A stretch of DNA of 33,658 bases from Acidobacteriota bacterium (lineage in GTDB: Bacteria; Acidobacteriota; Terriglobia; Bryobacterales; Bryobacteraceae), in assembly GCA_026394015.1 (NCBI GenBank), contig JAPKZA010000450.1, positions 1 to 33,658 of the forward strand, read 5' to 3'. This document shows positions 1 through 7,477 of this stretch, piece after piece. Position 1 is the stretch's first letter. Each line of letters starts with the position of its first letter. Under the pieces are notes generated by a model. That model did not search any database, was not told where the DNA came from, and was given only the letters and a program-made list of their open reading frames with translations. The position numbers and the translations under genes are program-made.

Positions 1-2
1 CC

Positions 3-2276
3 TTTCAAGACATTACCGTCGACCGCCAACGGCTCGACCGAATCCGCCAATCCGAACTGCGCCAGAGAGAACTGCTCACCGCCATCCCGGACGCTCTGCT
101 CCGCATCGGCCCCGGCGGCCAGCTCCTCGATCTCCACACCCCGCCCGGATTCCCGCCCCTCACCGATCCCTCGGACGCCTCGATCCTCCCTCCGGTCGCC
201 CACGCCATCCGCGCGATGCTCGACCAACCGCCCTCCCCGAGCGCCATCACCAGCCAATGTGAACTCGGTGTCCTCACCCTCGAACTCCGCCTCGCCCCCG
301 CCCAATCGGACGACTCCCGCCTCGTCCTCGTTCACGACATCACGGAACGCAATGCCGCCGAACTCCGTCTCGCCGCCGCCGTTTCCTGGCAGACCGCTTT
401 CTACGATTTCGCCGGGTTCGCCGTCATCGCCACCTCCCCCGCCGGCCTCATCGTCTCTTTCAACCGCGCGGCCGAAGCCATGCTCGGCTACTCCGCCGCG
501 GAGGTGATTGGTCACATAACCCCGTCCGTCTTCCACCTCGCGGAAGAAATCGTCGCCCGCGCCCCTGAGATCAGCGCCCAACTCGGCATCTCGATCGAGC
601 CCGGCTTTGAAGTCTTCGTCGCCCGCGCCCGTCGCAATCTTCCCAGCACGGACGAATGGACCTATGTCCACAAAGATGGCTTCCGCTTCCCCGTCCTCCT
701 CTCGGCCACTGCCGTCCGGAATCCAGACGGCGAAATCACCGGCTTCCTCGGTGTAGTCGCCGACATCACCGTTCAGAAGGACGCCGCCCGCCAACTCACC
801 CTCGCCCGCCAAGCCGCCGAAGACGCCTCCCGCGCCAAGTCCGATTTCCTCGCCAACATGAGCCATGAAATCCGCACACCCCTCAACGGAATCCTTGGCT
901 TCGCGAACGTCCTCGCCGACACCCCCCTCATCCCCGACCAACGCGAATACGTCAACACCCTCCGCTACTCCGCCGAAGCCCTTCTCGGTATCGTCAACGA
1001 CATCCTCGACTTCTCAAAAATCGAAGCTGGTCGCATGACTCTCGACTCCCTCCCCTGCGACGCCCGCCAAATCGCGGTCGAAGTCTGCGAACTCCTCAGC
1101 CCCCGCTGCCGCTCCTCCGCCGTCGAAATCGTCCTCGATTGGGGCCTTCGCCTGCCCCGCTTCGTCCTCGGCGACGCCGGACGCATCCGCCAAGTCCTGC
1201 TCAATCTAGCCAGCAACGCCCTCAAGTTCACCGAAAAAGGCTCCATCGTCATCCAAGCCCAAGCCGACTCCCCCAACTCCCTTCGCGTCTCCATCACCGA
1301 TACCGGCATCGGAATCGAAGCCTCCAAACAAAGCCAACTCTTCTCCGATTTCACCCAACTCGATTCCTCCTCCACCCGCCGCTTCGGCGGCACCGGCCTC
1401 GGCCTCGTGATCTCCCGGCGCCTAATAGAGGCCATGGACGGCCAACTCGATTTCCAGAGCACCTTCGGCGTCGGCTCCACCTTCTCCTTCCAACTGCCCA
1501 CACCCTCCGACGACCCACTCCCCGATCCGCCAATTGCCTCCCTCAACCCGCCTCCCCGCGTTCTCATCGTCGAAGATCTACCGGCCGCGGGCCGGGTCGT
1601 CGCCGATTGGTGCCGAGCCTGGGGTTGGCCTTATCGGCTCACTAACTCCGTCTCCGACGCCCAAGCCGCCCTCGCCGAAGCCATCGTTCCCTTTACCCTC
1701 GGCCTGATCGACGCCTCCCTTCCGGACGCCACCCCTGCCGAAGTCCCCTCCCGCCTTCCCGGCCTACCCCTCATCGTCTTGGCCCCGGGACCAACCGGCC
1801 AAACCGACGCCGAAAACTGGCTCCGCCTCGGCTTCGCCGACATCCTCTCCAAGCCCCTCGTCCGGCCGGAACAGTTGCTCGGCGCCGTTACCGACCTGCT
1901 CCATCCCGCTCCGCCCGCTCCGGTTTCCGGGGCCCCCGCCGCCCCCATCCGATACGACTGCCGCATCCTCCTGGTCGAGGACAATCCCGTCAACCAAACC
2001 CTCGCCCTCCTTCTGCTGAGAAAACTCGGCTGCACCGTCGATCTCGCCACCGACGGTCTCGCCGCCGTCTCCCTCGCCGAAGCCAACTCCTACGACCTCA
2101 TCTTCATGGACTGCCAAGCCCTCACCGCCAACGCCCTCCTCGGCGACCGCGAACGCTGCCTCGCCGCCGGCATGGACGACTACCTCTCCAAACCCCTCCA
2201 CTTCGCCCACCTCGAACAAGCCATCAACACCTGGATCAAACCTTCCGCTCGCGAAACGGCAGCGCTAATAAACTGA
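3..2276 (+). CDS. Hybrid sensor histidine kinase, 5' end outside window
   Basis: The frame is open from base 3 with no stop to the left edge, so the ATG at 216 is probably internal and the gene starts outside the window. Visible order: part of a PAS-like segment, a second PAS domain (about bases 390-770), a HisKA dimerisation domain with the H-box SHEIRTP (phospho-accepting His at 864-866), a HATPase domain with an N-box (NLASNALKF) and G-boxes (DTGIGI, GGTGLGL), then two receiver domains. The protein should autophosphorylate on His and pass phosphate to its receivers; the signal is unknown. Receiver 1 (from about 1557) keeps the acidic pair, an Asp and SKP, but has Ala where the Ser/Thr is usual. 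Receiver 2 (from about 1963) is missing its centre: MDCQ is followed directly by ALTANAL. The 3' end overlaps the convergent gene by 41 bases. The kinase call is firm; whether receiver 2 works is doubtful. Confidence 0.93.
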   Translation, partial: FQDITVDRQRLDRIRQSELRQRELLTAIPDALLRIGPGGQLLDLHTPPGFPPLTDPSDASILPPVAHAIRAMLDQPPSPSAITSQCELGVLTLELRLAPAQSDDSRLVLVHDITERNAAELRLAAAVSWQTAFYDFAGFAVIATSPAGLIVSFNRAAEAMLGYSAAEVIGHITPSVFHLAEEIVARAPEISAQLGISIEPGFEVFVARARRNLPSTDEWTYVHKDGFRFPVLLSATAVRNPDGEITGFLGVVADITVQKDAARQLTLARQAAEDASRAKSDFLANMSHEIRTPLNGILGFANVLADTPLIPDQREYVNTLRYSAEALLGIVNDILDFSKIEAGRMTLDSLPCDARQIAVEVCELLSPRCRSSAVEIVLDWGLRLPRFVLGDAGRIRQVLLNLASNALKFTEKGSIVIQAQADSPNSLRVSITDTGIGIEASKQSQLFSDFTQLDSSSTRRFGGTGLGLVISRRLIEAMDGQLDFQSTFGVGSTFSFQLPTPSDDPLPDPPIASLNPPPRVLIVEDLPAAGRVVADWCRAWGWPYRLTNSVSDAQAALAEAIVPFTLGLIDASLPDATPAEVPSRLPGLPLIVLAPGPTGQTDAENWLRLGFADILSKPLVRPEQLLGAVTDLLHPAPPAPVSGAPAAPIRYDCRILLVEDNPVNQTLALLLLRKLGCTVDLATDGLAAVSLAEANSYDLIFMDCQALTANALLGDRERCLAAGMDDYLSKPLHFAHLEQAINTWIKPSARETAALIN

Positions 2277-2916
2277 ACAGCATCGCCGCCACCACCTCCC
2301 CAACCACCAGATAAACCGGCCACGGCCCCAGAAAATCCAACAACGACGCCCCCCCCGGCTTCCGGCACAAATACATGTAGTTCGTGGCAAAAACCCAGTT
2401 GAACAAGCCGAGCCCCAACGCATACCCGTTCAACGCCAACATCACCCGCCAAACACACCCCGGCAGCGGCCGCATCGTCTTACTCCACCAAAGATACAAA
2501 ATACAAGCCACAATCCCGCAGTGCGCCAAAAAGAAATACACCGTCGGATAACTCGGAAACGGATCCCACAAATCCGGCGTCAATACCGCCATCGAAGTCC
2601 CCGCCAAACCAGCAAAAAAGCAAAACTCAAACGCAAACTGCGGCTTAAAGAGCATCGCCGCCACCGTCAGCCACAAAATCAAATCACAAAGCTGCAGCGG
2701 CAGCCCCGCCGGAAACTGAAACCATCCCTTCTGGAACTTGTAAACATAGTACACTAACTCATTCACGAGTAACATCAGTCCCAAACTAACCCGGATCGCC
2801 CCCGCCGCCCCCGGCCACCGCCGGCTCCACCAAGCCAGCAGCCCCGCCGTCAAAAACATCGCCGCGATAATCGCGAGATGCACCACCCCAAACAGCTGGA
2901 AATTCTGATTCCGCAT
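2236..2916 (-). CDS. TIGR02206 (YwaF-like) integral membrane protein
   Basis: This 226-residue protein is mostly hydrophobic, with about six or seven membrane-spanning stretches, for example the N-terminal FGVVHLAIIAAMF segment. The pattern NELVYY...FPAGLPLQLCDL is typical of the TIGR02206/YwaF family, whose function is unknown. I chose the ATG at 2916 (MRNQNF): the family usually begins just before its first helix, and the upstream in-frame sequence reads as antisense of the small plus-strand ORF. A GAAGG sits close before the ATG as a weak ribosome site. The C-terminus ends in charged residues and overlaps the end of the histidine kinase tail-to-tail by 41 bases. There is no sign of a functional partner. 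Confidence 0.82.
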   Translation of the reverse strand: MRNQNFQLFGVVHLAIIAAMFLTAGLLAWWSRRWPGAAGAIRVSLGLMLLVNELVYYVYKFQKGWFQFPAGLPLQLCDLILWLTVAAMLFKPQFAFEFCFFAGLAGTSMAVLTPDLWDPFPSYPTVYFFLAHCGIVACILYLWWSKTMRPLPGCVWRVMLALNGYALGLGLFNWVFATNYMYLCRKPGGASLLDFLGPWPVYLVVGEVVAAMLFSLLALPFRERKV

Positions 2917-2940
2917 CGCCTTCAATGCTACCCTGAACCC

Positions 2941-3132
2941 GTGCCGGATATCACCCAATTCTCTGACTACAGCCGTACCGTCTTCACCGCCGAAACCAAA
3001 ATCGCCGATTCTTGGATGCGCGAATACTTCGAACGCTACTCCATCCAATTCGACCTTCCGGAAGAACTCGAAGAAGCTCTCCGCTTCGAACAAGCCGCCC
3101 ACGACGCTGGCTTCTCCATCGGCCCGCGGTGA
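2941..3132 (+). CDS. Small acidic hypothetical protein
   Basis: A 63-residue ORF starting at GTG 2941. An in-frame ATG at 2878 would extend it by 21 residues, but into the start of the divergent membrane-protein gene. The sequence from about residue 10 onward (FTAETKIADSWMREYF) looks like a real soluble helical protein, rich in Glu, Phe and Tyr and unlike the Arg/Pro-rich shadow frames around it. Only 24 bases separate it from the divergent gene, and no clear Shine-Dalgarno is visible. It ends 17 bases before the start of the mannonate dehydratase-like gene. I do not recognise a family. The start is uncertain. Confidence 0.5.
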   Translation: MPDITQFSDYSRTVFTAETKIADSWMREYFERYSIQFDLPEELEEALRFEQAAHDAGFSIGPR

Positions 3133-3136
3133 GGTA

Positions 3137-3142
3137 TATAAT
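3137..3142 (+). promoter_or_regulatory. -10 box placed for a leaderless start
   Basis: A perfect TATAAT lies exactly 7 bases before the ATG at 3150, which would put the transcription start at or next to the start codon. No good -35 box is seen 16-18 bases upstream. The only purine-rich stretch (GAGG, 3131-3134) lies upstream of the predicted transcript. Confidence 0.5.
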
Positions 3143-3149
3143 CCCTCAC

Positions 3150-4256
3150 ATGAACCGCCGTAACTTCGCTATCAGCGCCGCCGCCCTCGCCGCCGCCGGC
3201 ACCACCCCCGCCGCCCCTCTCAAACTCAATCCTCCCAAAATTACCCCCTGGTCCCCCGGCATCAAAATGGCCATGCAACTCGGCCGCGACCCCTCCGACG
3301 AAGACCTCCAATTCATGAACCAGGTCGGCGTCCGCTACACCTCCGTCACCGTCAACCGCGACGACGACAACGTCGCCAACTTCCGCCGCATCAAAGCCAA
3401 AGTCGAATCCGCCGGCCTCCGCGTCTTCAACATCGGCCACGATGGCAACCGCAACCAGGAAGAGATCGTCCTCAATCTCCCCGGCCGCGACGAGCGTATC
3501 GAAGCCTACAAACGCTACCTCCAGAATTGCGGCAAAGCCGGCATCCACTACGTCACCTACGCCCACATGGGCAACGGGATTTGGTACACCGACCGCGAAA
3601 CCACCCGCGGTAACGCCTCCGCCCGCGGCTTCAATCTCGCCAAAGGCGGCGAAGGCCAATGGGCCGGCAAAATCTTCAAAGGCCCCCTCTCCCACGGCCG
3701 CGTCTATACCGAGCAGGAACTCTGGGACAACTACGAATACTTCATTCGCAAAGTAGCCCCCGTCGCCGAGGAAAACAACGTCTTCATAGGCATCCACCCC
3801 GACGATCCGCCCGTCCCCATGCTCGCCGGCATCCCCCGCCACATCTTCGGCACCTTCGAAGGCTACAAACGCGGCCTCGAAATGGCCAATTCCACCCACG
3901 TCGGCGTCTGCTTCTGCATCGGCACCTGGCTCGAGGGCGGCGAACTCGTGGGTGCCGACGTTGTCTCGGCCATCAAGTACTTCGGCGAGCGCGGCAAAAT
4001 CTGGAAGGTGCACATGCGCAACATGTCCGCCCCCCTGCCCCACTTCGTCGAGACGTTTGTCGACAATGGCTACTACGACATGTACGCCGCCATGAAGGCC
4101 CTCCGCGAAGTCAACTTCGACGGCATCGTCATCGGCGACCACTTCCCCACCATGGTCGGCGGACCCCGTGTCGCCGTCGGGTACACCGTCGCCTGGATCC
4201 GAGCCATGATCGACCGCGCCAACGCCGAAGTCCAGGCCCACCCCGGGAAGGCCTAA
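3150..4256 (+). CDS. Mannonate dehydratase-like TIM-barrel protein with Tat signal
   Basis: The 368-residue product begins MNRRNFAIS followed by an Ala-rich stretch, which resembles a Tat signal ending near residue 23. The rest follows the UxuA (mannonate dehydratase, EC 4.2.1.8) pattern: GHDGNRNQEE, a TDRETTRG segment, HPDDPP, CFCIGT, VHMRN and GDH. Candidate metal ligands by family analogy are His216, Cys254 or Cys256, His288 and Asp330. UxuA dehydrates D-mannonate to 2-keto-3-deoxygluconate, normally in the cytoplasm, so an exported form is odd and the substrate may differ. It could instead be annotated as a generic sugar phosphate isomerase/epimerase. The ATG at 3150 is chosen because it gives the signal peptide; the open frame upstream to 3012 reads as Arg-rich shadow. 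The kinase gene starts 18 bases downstream on the same strand. Confidence 0.82.
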   Translation: MNRRNFAISAAALAAAGTTPAAPLKLNPPKITPWSPGIKMAMQLGRDPSDEDLQFMNQVGVRYTSVTVNRDDDNVANFRRIKAKVESAGLRVFNIGHDGNRNQEEIVLNLPGRDERIEAYKRYLQNCGKAGIHYVTYAHMGNGIWYTDRETTRGNASARGFNLAKGGEGQWAGKIFKGPLSHGRVYTEQELWDNYEYFIRKVAPVAEENNVFIGIHPDDPPVPMLAGIPRHIFGTFEGYKRGLEMANSTHVGVCFCIGTWLEGGELVGADVVSAIKYFGERGKIWKVHMRNMSAPLPHFVETFVDNGYYDMYAAMKALREVNFDGIVIGDHFPTMVGGPRVAVGYTVAWIRAMIDRANAEVQAHPGKA

Positions 4257-4274
4257 ATGCGAAAATAACAGGTA

Positions 4275-6701
4275 ATGGGTGAAATCAACCGGGAGCGAGT
4301 CAGCGAACTGTTCGTCGCAGCTTTGGAACTTCGCCCCGGCGACCGGGCGACGTTCCTCGACCTCGAGTGCAACGGAGAGAGCCCCTTGCGAGCGGAAGTC
4401 GAAAGCCTCCTCGCCGCCCACGACGACGCCGGCGGCTTCCTCGATCACCCCGCCGAACTCCTCGCCCTCGCCGACATGGGCCCCGAGCTACCGCCGGTCT
4501 TCGACTCGCTCGAAGGCACCCGGCTCGGCTCGTACCAAATCCTGAGCATTGTCGGCCAAGGTGGCATGGGCACCGTCTACCGCGCCACCCGTGCCGACGC
4601 CGACTATCACCAAGACGTCGCCATTAAGCTCCTCCACCGCGATCTCGACCGCGGCTCCACCCTCCAACGGTTTCGCGTCGAACGCCAGATCCTAGCCAGC
4701 CTCGACCACCCGAATATCGCCCGCTTGCTCGACGGCGGCGCCACCCCCGACGGCCGACCCTATTTCGTCCTCGAGTACATCGACGGCCAAACCCTCAGCG
4801 CTTATGTCGAGGCCAACCAGCCCTCCCTCCGCGATCGGCTCGAACTCTTTCGGCTCATCTGCGCCGCCGTCCAAAGCGCTCATCAAAAGCTGGTCGTCCA
4901 CCGCGATCTGAAACCCGCCAATATCCTCGTCTCCGCCGACGGCGTCCCCAAGCTCCTCGACTTCGGCATCGCCAAACTCCTAGACCCGGACGCTTCCGGC
5001 GATCGAACCGCCACCGGCATGCAACTCATGACCCCCGCCTACGCCAGCCCGGAGCAGGTCCGCGGGGAACTCATCTCCACCGCCAGCGACATCTATTCGC
5101 TCGGAGTCGTCCTGTTTGAGCTCCTCACCGGGGCCAAGCCCCTCAAACTCCCCACCGGCGATCCCCTCGCCGTCGCCCGCATCGTCTGCACCGAGATGCC
5201 CACCAAGCCCAGCAACCTCAACCCCGCCCTGGCCGGGGACTTGGACAACATCATCCTCAAAGCCCTGGCCAAGGAACCCGAGCGCCGCTTCGTCTCCGCC
5301 GCCGAACTCTCCGAAGATATCCGCCGCTATCTCAACGGACGCCCCATCGGAGCCCGGCCGGATACGCTCCGGTATCGTACCGCCAAGTTCGTACGCCGCA
5401 ACCCGGGCGGAATCACCGCCGTGGCCCTGATCCTCCTCACCATCGCCGCCGGCATTTTCTTCACTCTCCGCGAAACCAAGCGCGCCCAAGCCCGGTTCAA
5501 CGACGTCCGCGAGCTCTCGAGCTCCGTCCTGTTCGAAATTCACGACGCAATCCAAGCCCTCCCCGGGTCAACGCCAGCCCGCGAACTGCTCGTCTCCCGC
5601 GCCCTGCGTTTTCTCGACAAACTCGCCGCCGAGCCCGGCAACGACCTCGAATTGCAAAAGGAGCTCGCCGCCGGATACATCCGCCTCGGCGACGTCCAAG
5701 GCCTCACCGGAAATTCCAATCTGGGGCTCTCTTCCGCTGCGCTGGCCAGCTATCAGAAGGCCCTCGCGCTCCGGAAAATAATCGCCGAATCCGTCCCTAA
5801 CGATATCCACGCCAAACGCGACTTGGCCACAGCACATGACCTCCTCGGCAGCACCATGGAAGAGCAAGGAAAAAGCAAAGAAGGACAGCCGCACTTGGAC
5901 ACCGCTTTCGCATTGAGGTCTACCCTTTCCGACAAGTTTCCCCAGGACTTCGCGCAGAGCCTCTTCTCTCGCGCCCAGACCCAGCTCTCCGCCGCTAACT
6001 TCGAAGCCGCGCTCCAGGACTTCCGTGCCGCGCAGTCCCAATGGGAACGGGCCGCCACAGCCGATTCACGCCAATTTCGTCGCGCTCTATCCATCGTCCG
6101 CAAACGCATCGGCGGAGTTCTCGTTCGCCTGAATCGGCTCGAGGAAGCCCAACCGGAGTATGAAACCGCCCTCGCCATTGATCGCGCCCGTCTCGCCGAA
6201 GCACCCTCAGACGTCGCCATCAAACTGGATATGAGCTACGCGCTCAGTGACCTCGCTCTCATATGGCTCCGTCGGAATCAGTTCCCGAAGGCGCTCGAAT
6301 ACGCCCAACAGATGCGAGCGGTGCGCGAGGAAGTCGTCCGCGCGGATCCGCGCAATGAACGCGCTCGCAGCGCCATGGCCGGTGCCCACTCCAGGGTAGC
6401 GAACATTCTTTGGAAAACAGGAGCCAAAGTGGAGTCCGTAGCGGCCTACGAAAAAGCTCTGGCCATCCGCGAGGCCTTACTCATTGCCAGTCCCCAAATC
6501 GTCGCCGAGCAAGCCCAGGTGGCAGCACTCCTTTGCGAACTCGGCGAAGCCTACCGTGTACTTGGCCAACCCGCCAAATCGCGGCAACATCTAACCCGGG
6601 CCGTCGAACTGCTGCTCCAGGTCCGGTCGGCGTTGCCACAACGCACCGAATACGCCAACCAGCTCGCCAATGCCCAGGCAACCCTGGCTAAATTGCCTTA
6701 A
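4275..6701 (+). CDS. Membrane Ser/Thr protein kinase with TPR-like sensor region
   Basis: An 808-residue Hanks-type kinase. An N-terminal helical region of about 80 residues precedes the kinase domain. The domain carries the glycine loop GQGGMG (94-99), Lys118 in VAIK, HRDLKPAN (209-216, catalytic Asp211), DFG (229-231) and a SPE motif (258-260). A single membrane helix lies at about 379-397, just after RRNPGG, so the kinase faces the cytoplasm and the C-terminal 400 residues are likely outside it. That region is made of helical pairs such as ALASYQKALALR, AQPEYETALAIDR and AAYEKALAIRE, typical of TPR repeats that bind protein partners. This layout is common in Acidobacteriota. All catalytic residues are present, so it should be active; substrates are unknown. 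Its stop overlaps the convergent hydroxylase gene by 14 bases. Confidence 0.93.
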   Translation: MGEINRERVSELFVAALELRPGDRATFLDLECNGESPLRAEVESLLAAHDDAGGFLDHPAELLALADMGPELPPVFDSLEGTRLGSYQILSIVGQGGMGTVYRATRADADYHQDVAIKLLHRDLDRGSTLQRFRVERQILASLDHPNIARLLDGGATPDGRPYFVLEYIDGQTLSAYVEANQPSLRDRLELFRLICAAVQSAHQKLVVHRDLKPANILVSADGVPKLLDFGIAKLLDPDASGDRTATGMQLMTPAYASPEQVRGELISTASDIYSLGVVLFELLTGAKPLKLPTGDPLAVARIVCTEMPTKPSNLNPALAGDLDNIILKALAKEPERRFVSAAELSEDIRRYLNGRPIGARPDTLRYRTAKFVRRNPGGITAVALILLTIAAGIFFTLRETKRAQARFNDVRELSSSVLFEIHDAIQALPGSTPARELLVSRALRFLDKLAAEPGNDLELQKELAAGYIRLGDVQGLTGNSNLGLSSAALASYQKALALRKIIAESVPNDIHAKRDLATAHDLLGSTMEEQGKSKEGQPHLDTAFALRSTLSDKFPQDFAQSLFSRAQTQLSAANFEAALQDFRAAQSQWERAATADSRQFRRALSIVRKRIGGVLVRLNRLEEAQPEYETALAIDRARLAEAPSDVAIKLDMSYALSDLALIWLRRNQFPKALEYAQQMRAVREEVVRADPRNERARSAMAGAHSRVANILWKTGAKVESVAAYEKALAIREALLIASPQIVAEQAQVAALLCELGEAYRVLGQPAKSRQHLTRAVELLLQVRSALPQRTEYANQLANAQATLAKLP

Positions 6702-7416
6702 ACGGTGCCACCAATTGTTGAATCCACGTCTGCGGCGCTCCCTCCTCCCCGGCGATACCCAACGATTCCGGGTCATCGGCAGGAAAATGGGCCGTACCAA
6801 AGAGCCAATCCCAGATCGAGAAAACCATACCGAAATTCTTGTTCTTCGGTGCCTTGGCATGGTGCCACAAGTGCATCGCCGGTGAATTGAAGACATACCG
6901 CCAACGCCCCGGATTCCAACGCAAATTGGAATGCGTGAAATGGCCCATCGCCGTCCCCAGCACCCCATGCCAAAACATCACGTCGGGCGAAAAGCCAAAC
7001 ATCCCCGCCGGAACATAGAGCAAGATGCGGTAAACCAAAACCTCGGCATAGTGAAAATGCCAGTTCACCATCCAGTCCAGCGCCGGGGCCTGATGGTGAA
7101 TCTTGTGAAAACGCCACAGCAAAGGCACGCGATGCAGCAGGTTATGGATCCCATACTGAGCCAGATCGCAATACAACGTCATCAGCACGAACTGGCTGGC
7201 CCAACCCAGGCCAACCGCCCAACCCAGGTGCAGCGCAGGAAACTGATAAGGCACAATCTGGCCAATCAAATAAGGAAACGCGAACGAATTCATCAGGATG
7301 TGGGTCAGGTCGGTCGCCCACCCCCTCCGCAGCAAGCGCCGCTCTTGTCGAGGCGCCCAACGCTCAAGTAAAGTGAAAATCGCACCCAGACCGAGGAGCC
7401 AAAAAAAATAACTCAT
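6688..7416 (-). CDS. Sterol desaturase / fatty acid hydroxylase family protein
   Basis: A 242-residue membrane protein with the histidine boxes of the di-iron fatty acid hydroxylase superfamily: HNLLH (91-95), HKIHH (104-108), a central HFTHSN (159-164) and HLWHH (182-186). Hydrophobic helices flank the boxes (about residues 1-18, 40-60, 70-88, 128-150). Such enzymes use di-iron and O2 to hydroxylate or desaturate lipid C-H bonds at the membrane; the substrate here cannot be told. Length is within the normal family range. It is divergent from the ADOP permease (61 bases to that start at 7478) and ends inside the tail of the protein kinase gene. Confidence 0.9.
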   Translation of the reverse strand: MSYFFWLLGLGAIFTLLERWAPRQERRLLRRGWATDLTHILMNSFAFPYLIGQIVPYQFPALHLGWAVGLGWASQFVLMTLYCDLAQYGIHNLLHRVPLLWRFHKIHHQAPALDWMVNWHFHYAEVLVYRILLYVPAGMFGFSPDVMFWHGVLGTAMGHFTHSNLRWNPGRWRYVFNSPAMHLWHHAKAPKNKNFGMVFSIWDWLFGTAHFPADDPESLGIAGEEGAPQTWIQQLVAPFKAI

Positions 7417-7427
7417 AAAAAATGAAC

Positions 7428-7456
7428 TGGACAGAATTTACCGTCGTCTCTATACT
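7428..7456 (+). promoter_or_regulatory. sigma70-like promoter for the ADOP permease
   Basis: TGGACA (7428-7433), 17 bases, then TATACT (7451-7456): each hexamer matches 5 of 6 consensus positions at the ideal spacing. The expected transcription start is near 7463, which is downstream of the ATG at 7460 but upstream of the ATG at 7478. Confidence 0.65.
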
Positions 7457-7477
7457 CAGATGTCTAGGTATCGAGCG

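Noticed and set aside
3036-4448. 470-codon open frame antisense to the mannonate dehydratase-like gene
   Set aside because: Repeated Val, Asp and Gly with no recognisable fold; the plus-strand gene is clear.
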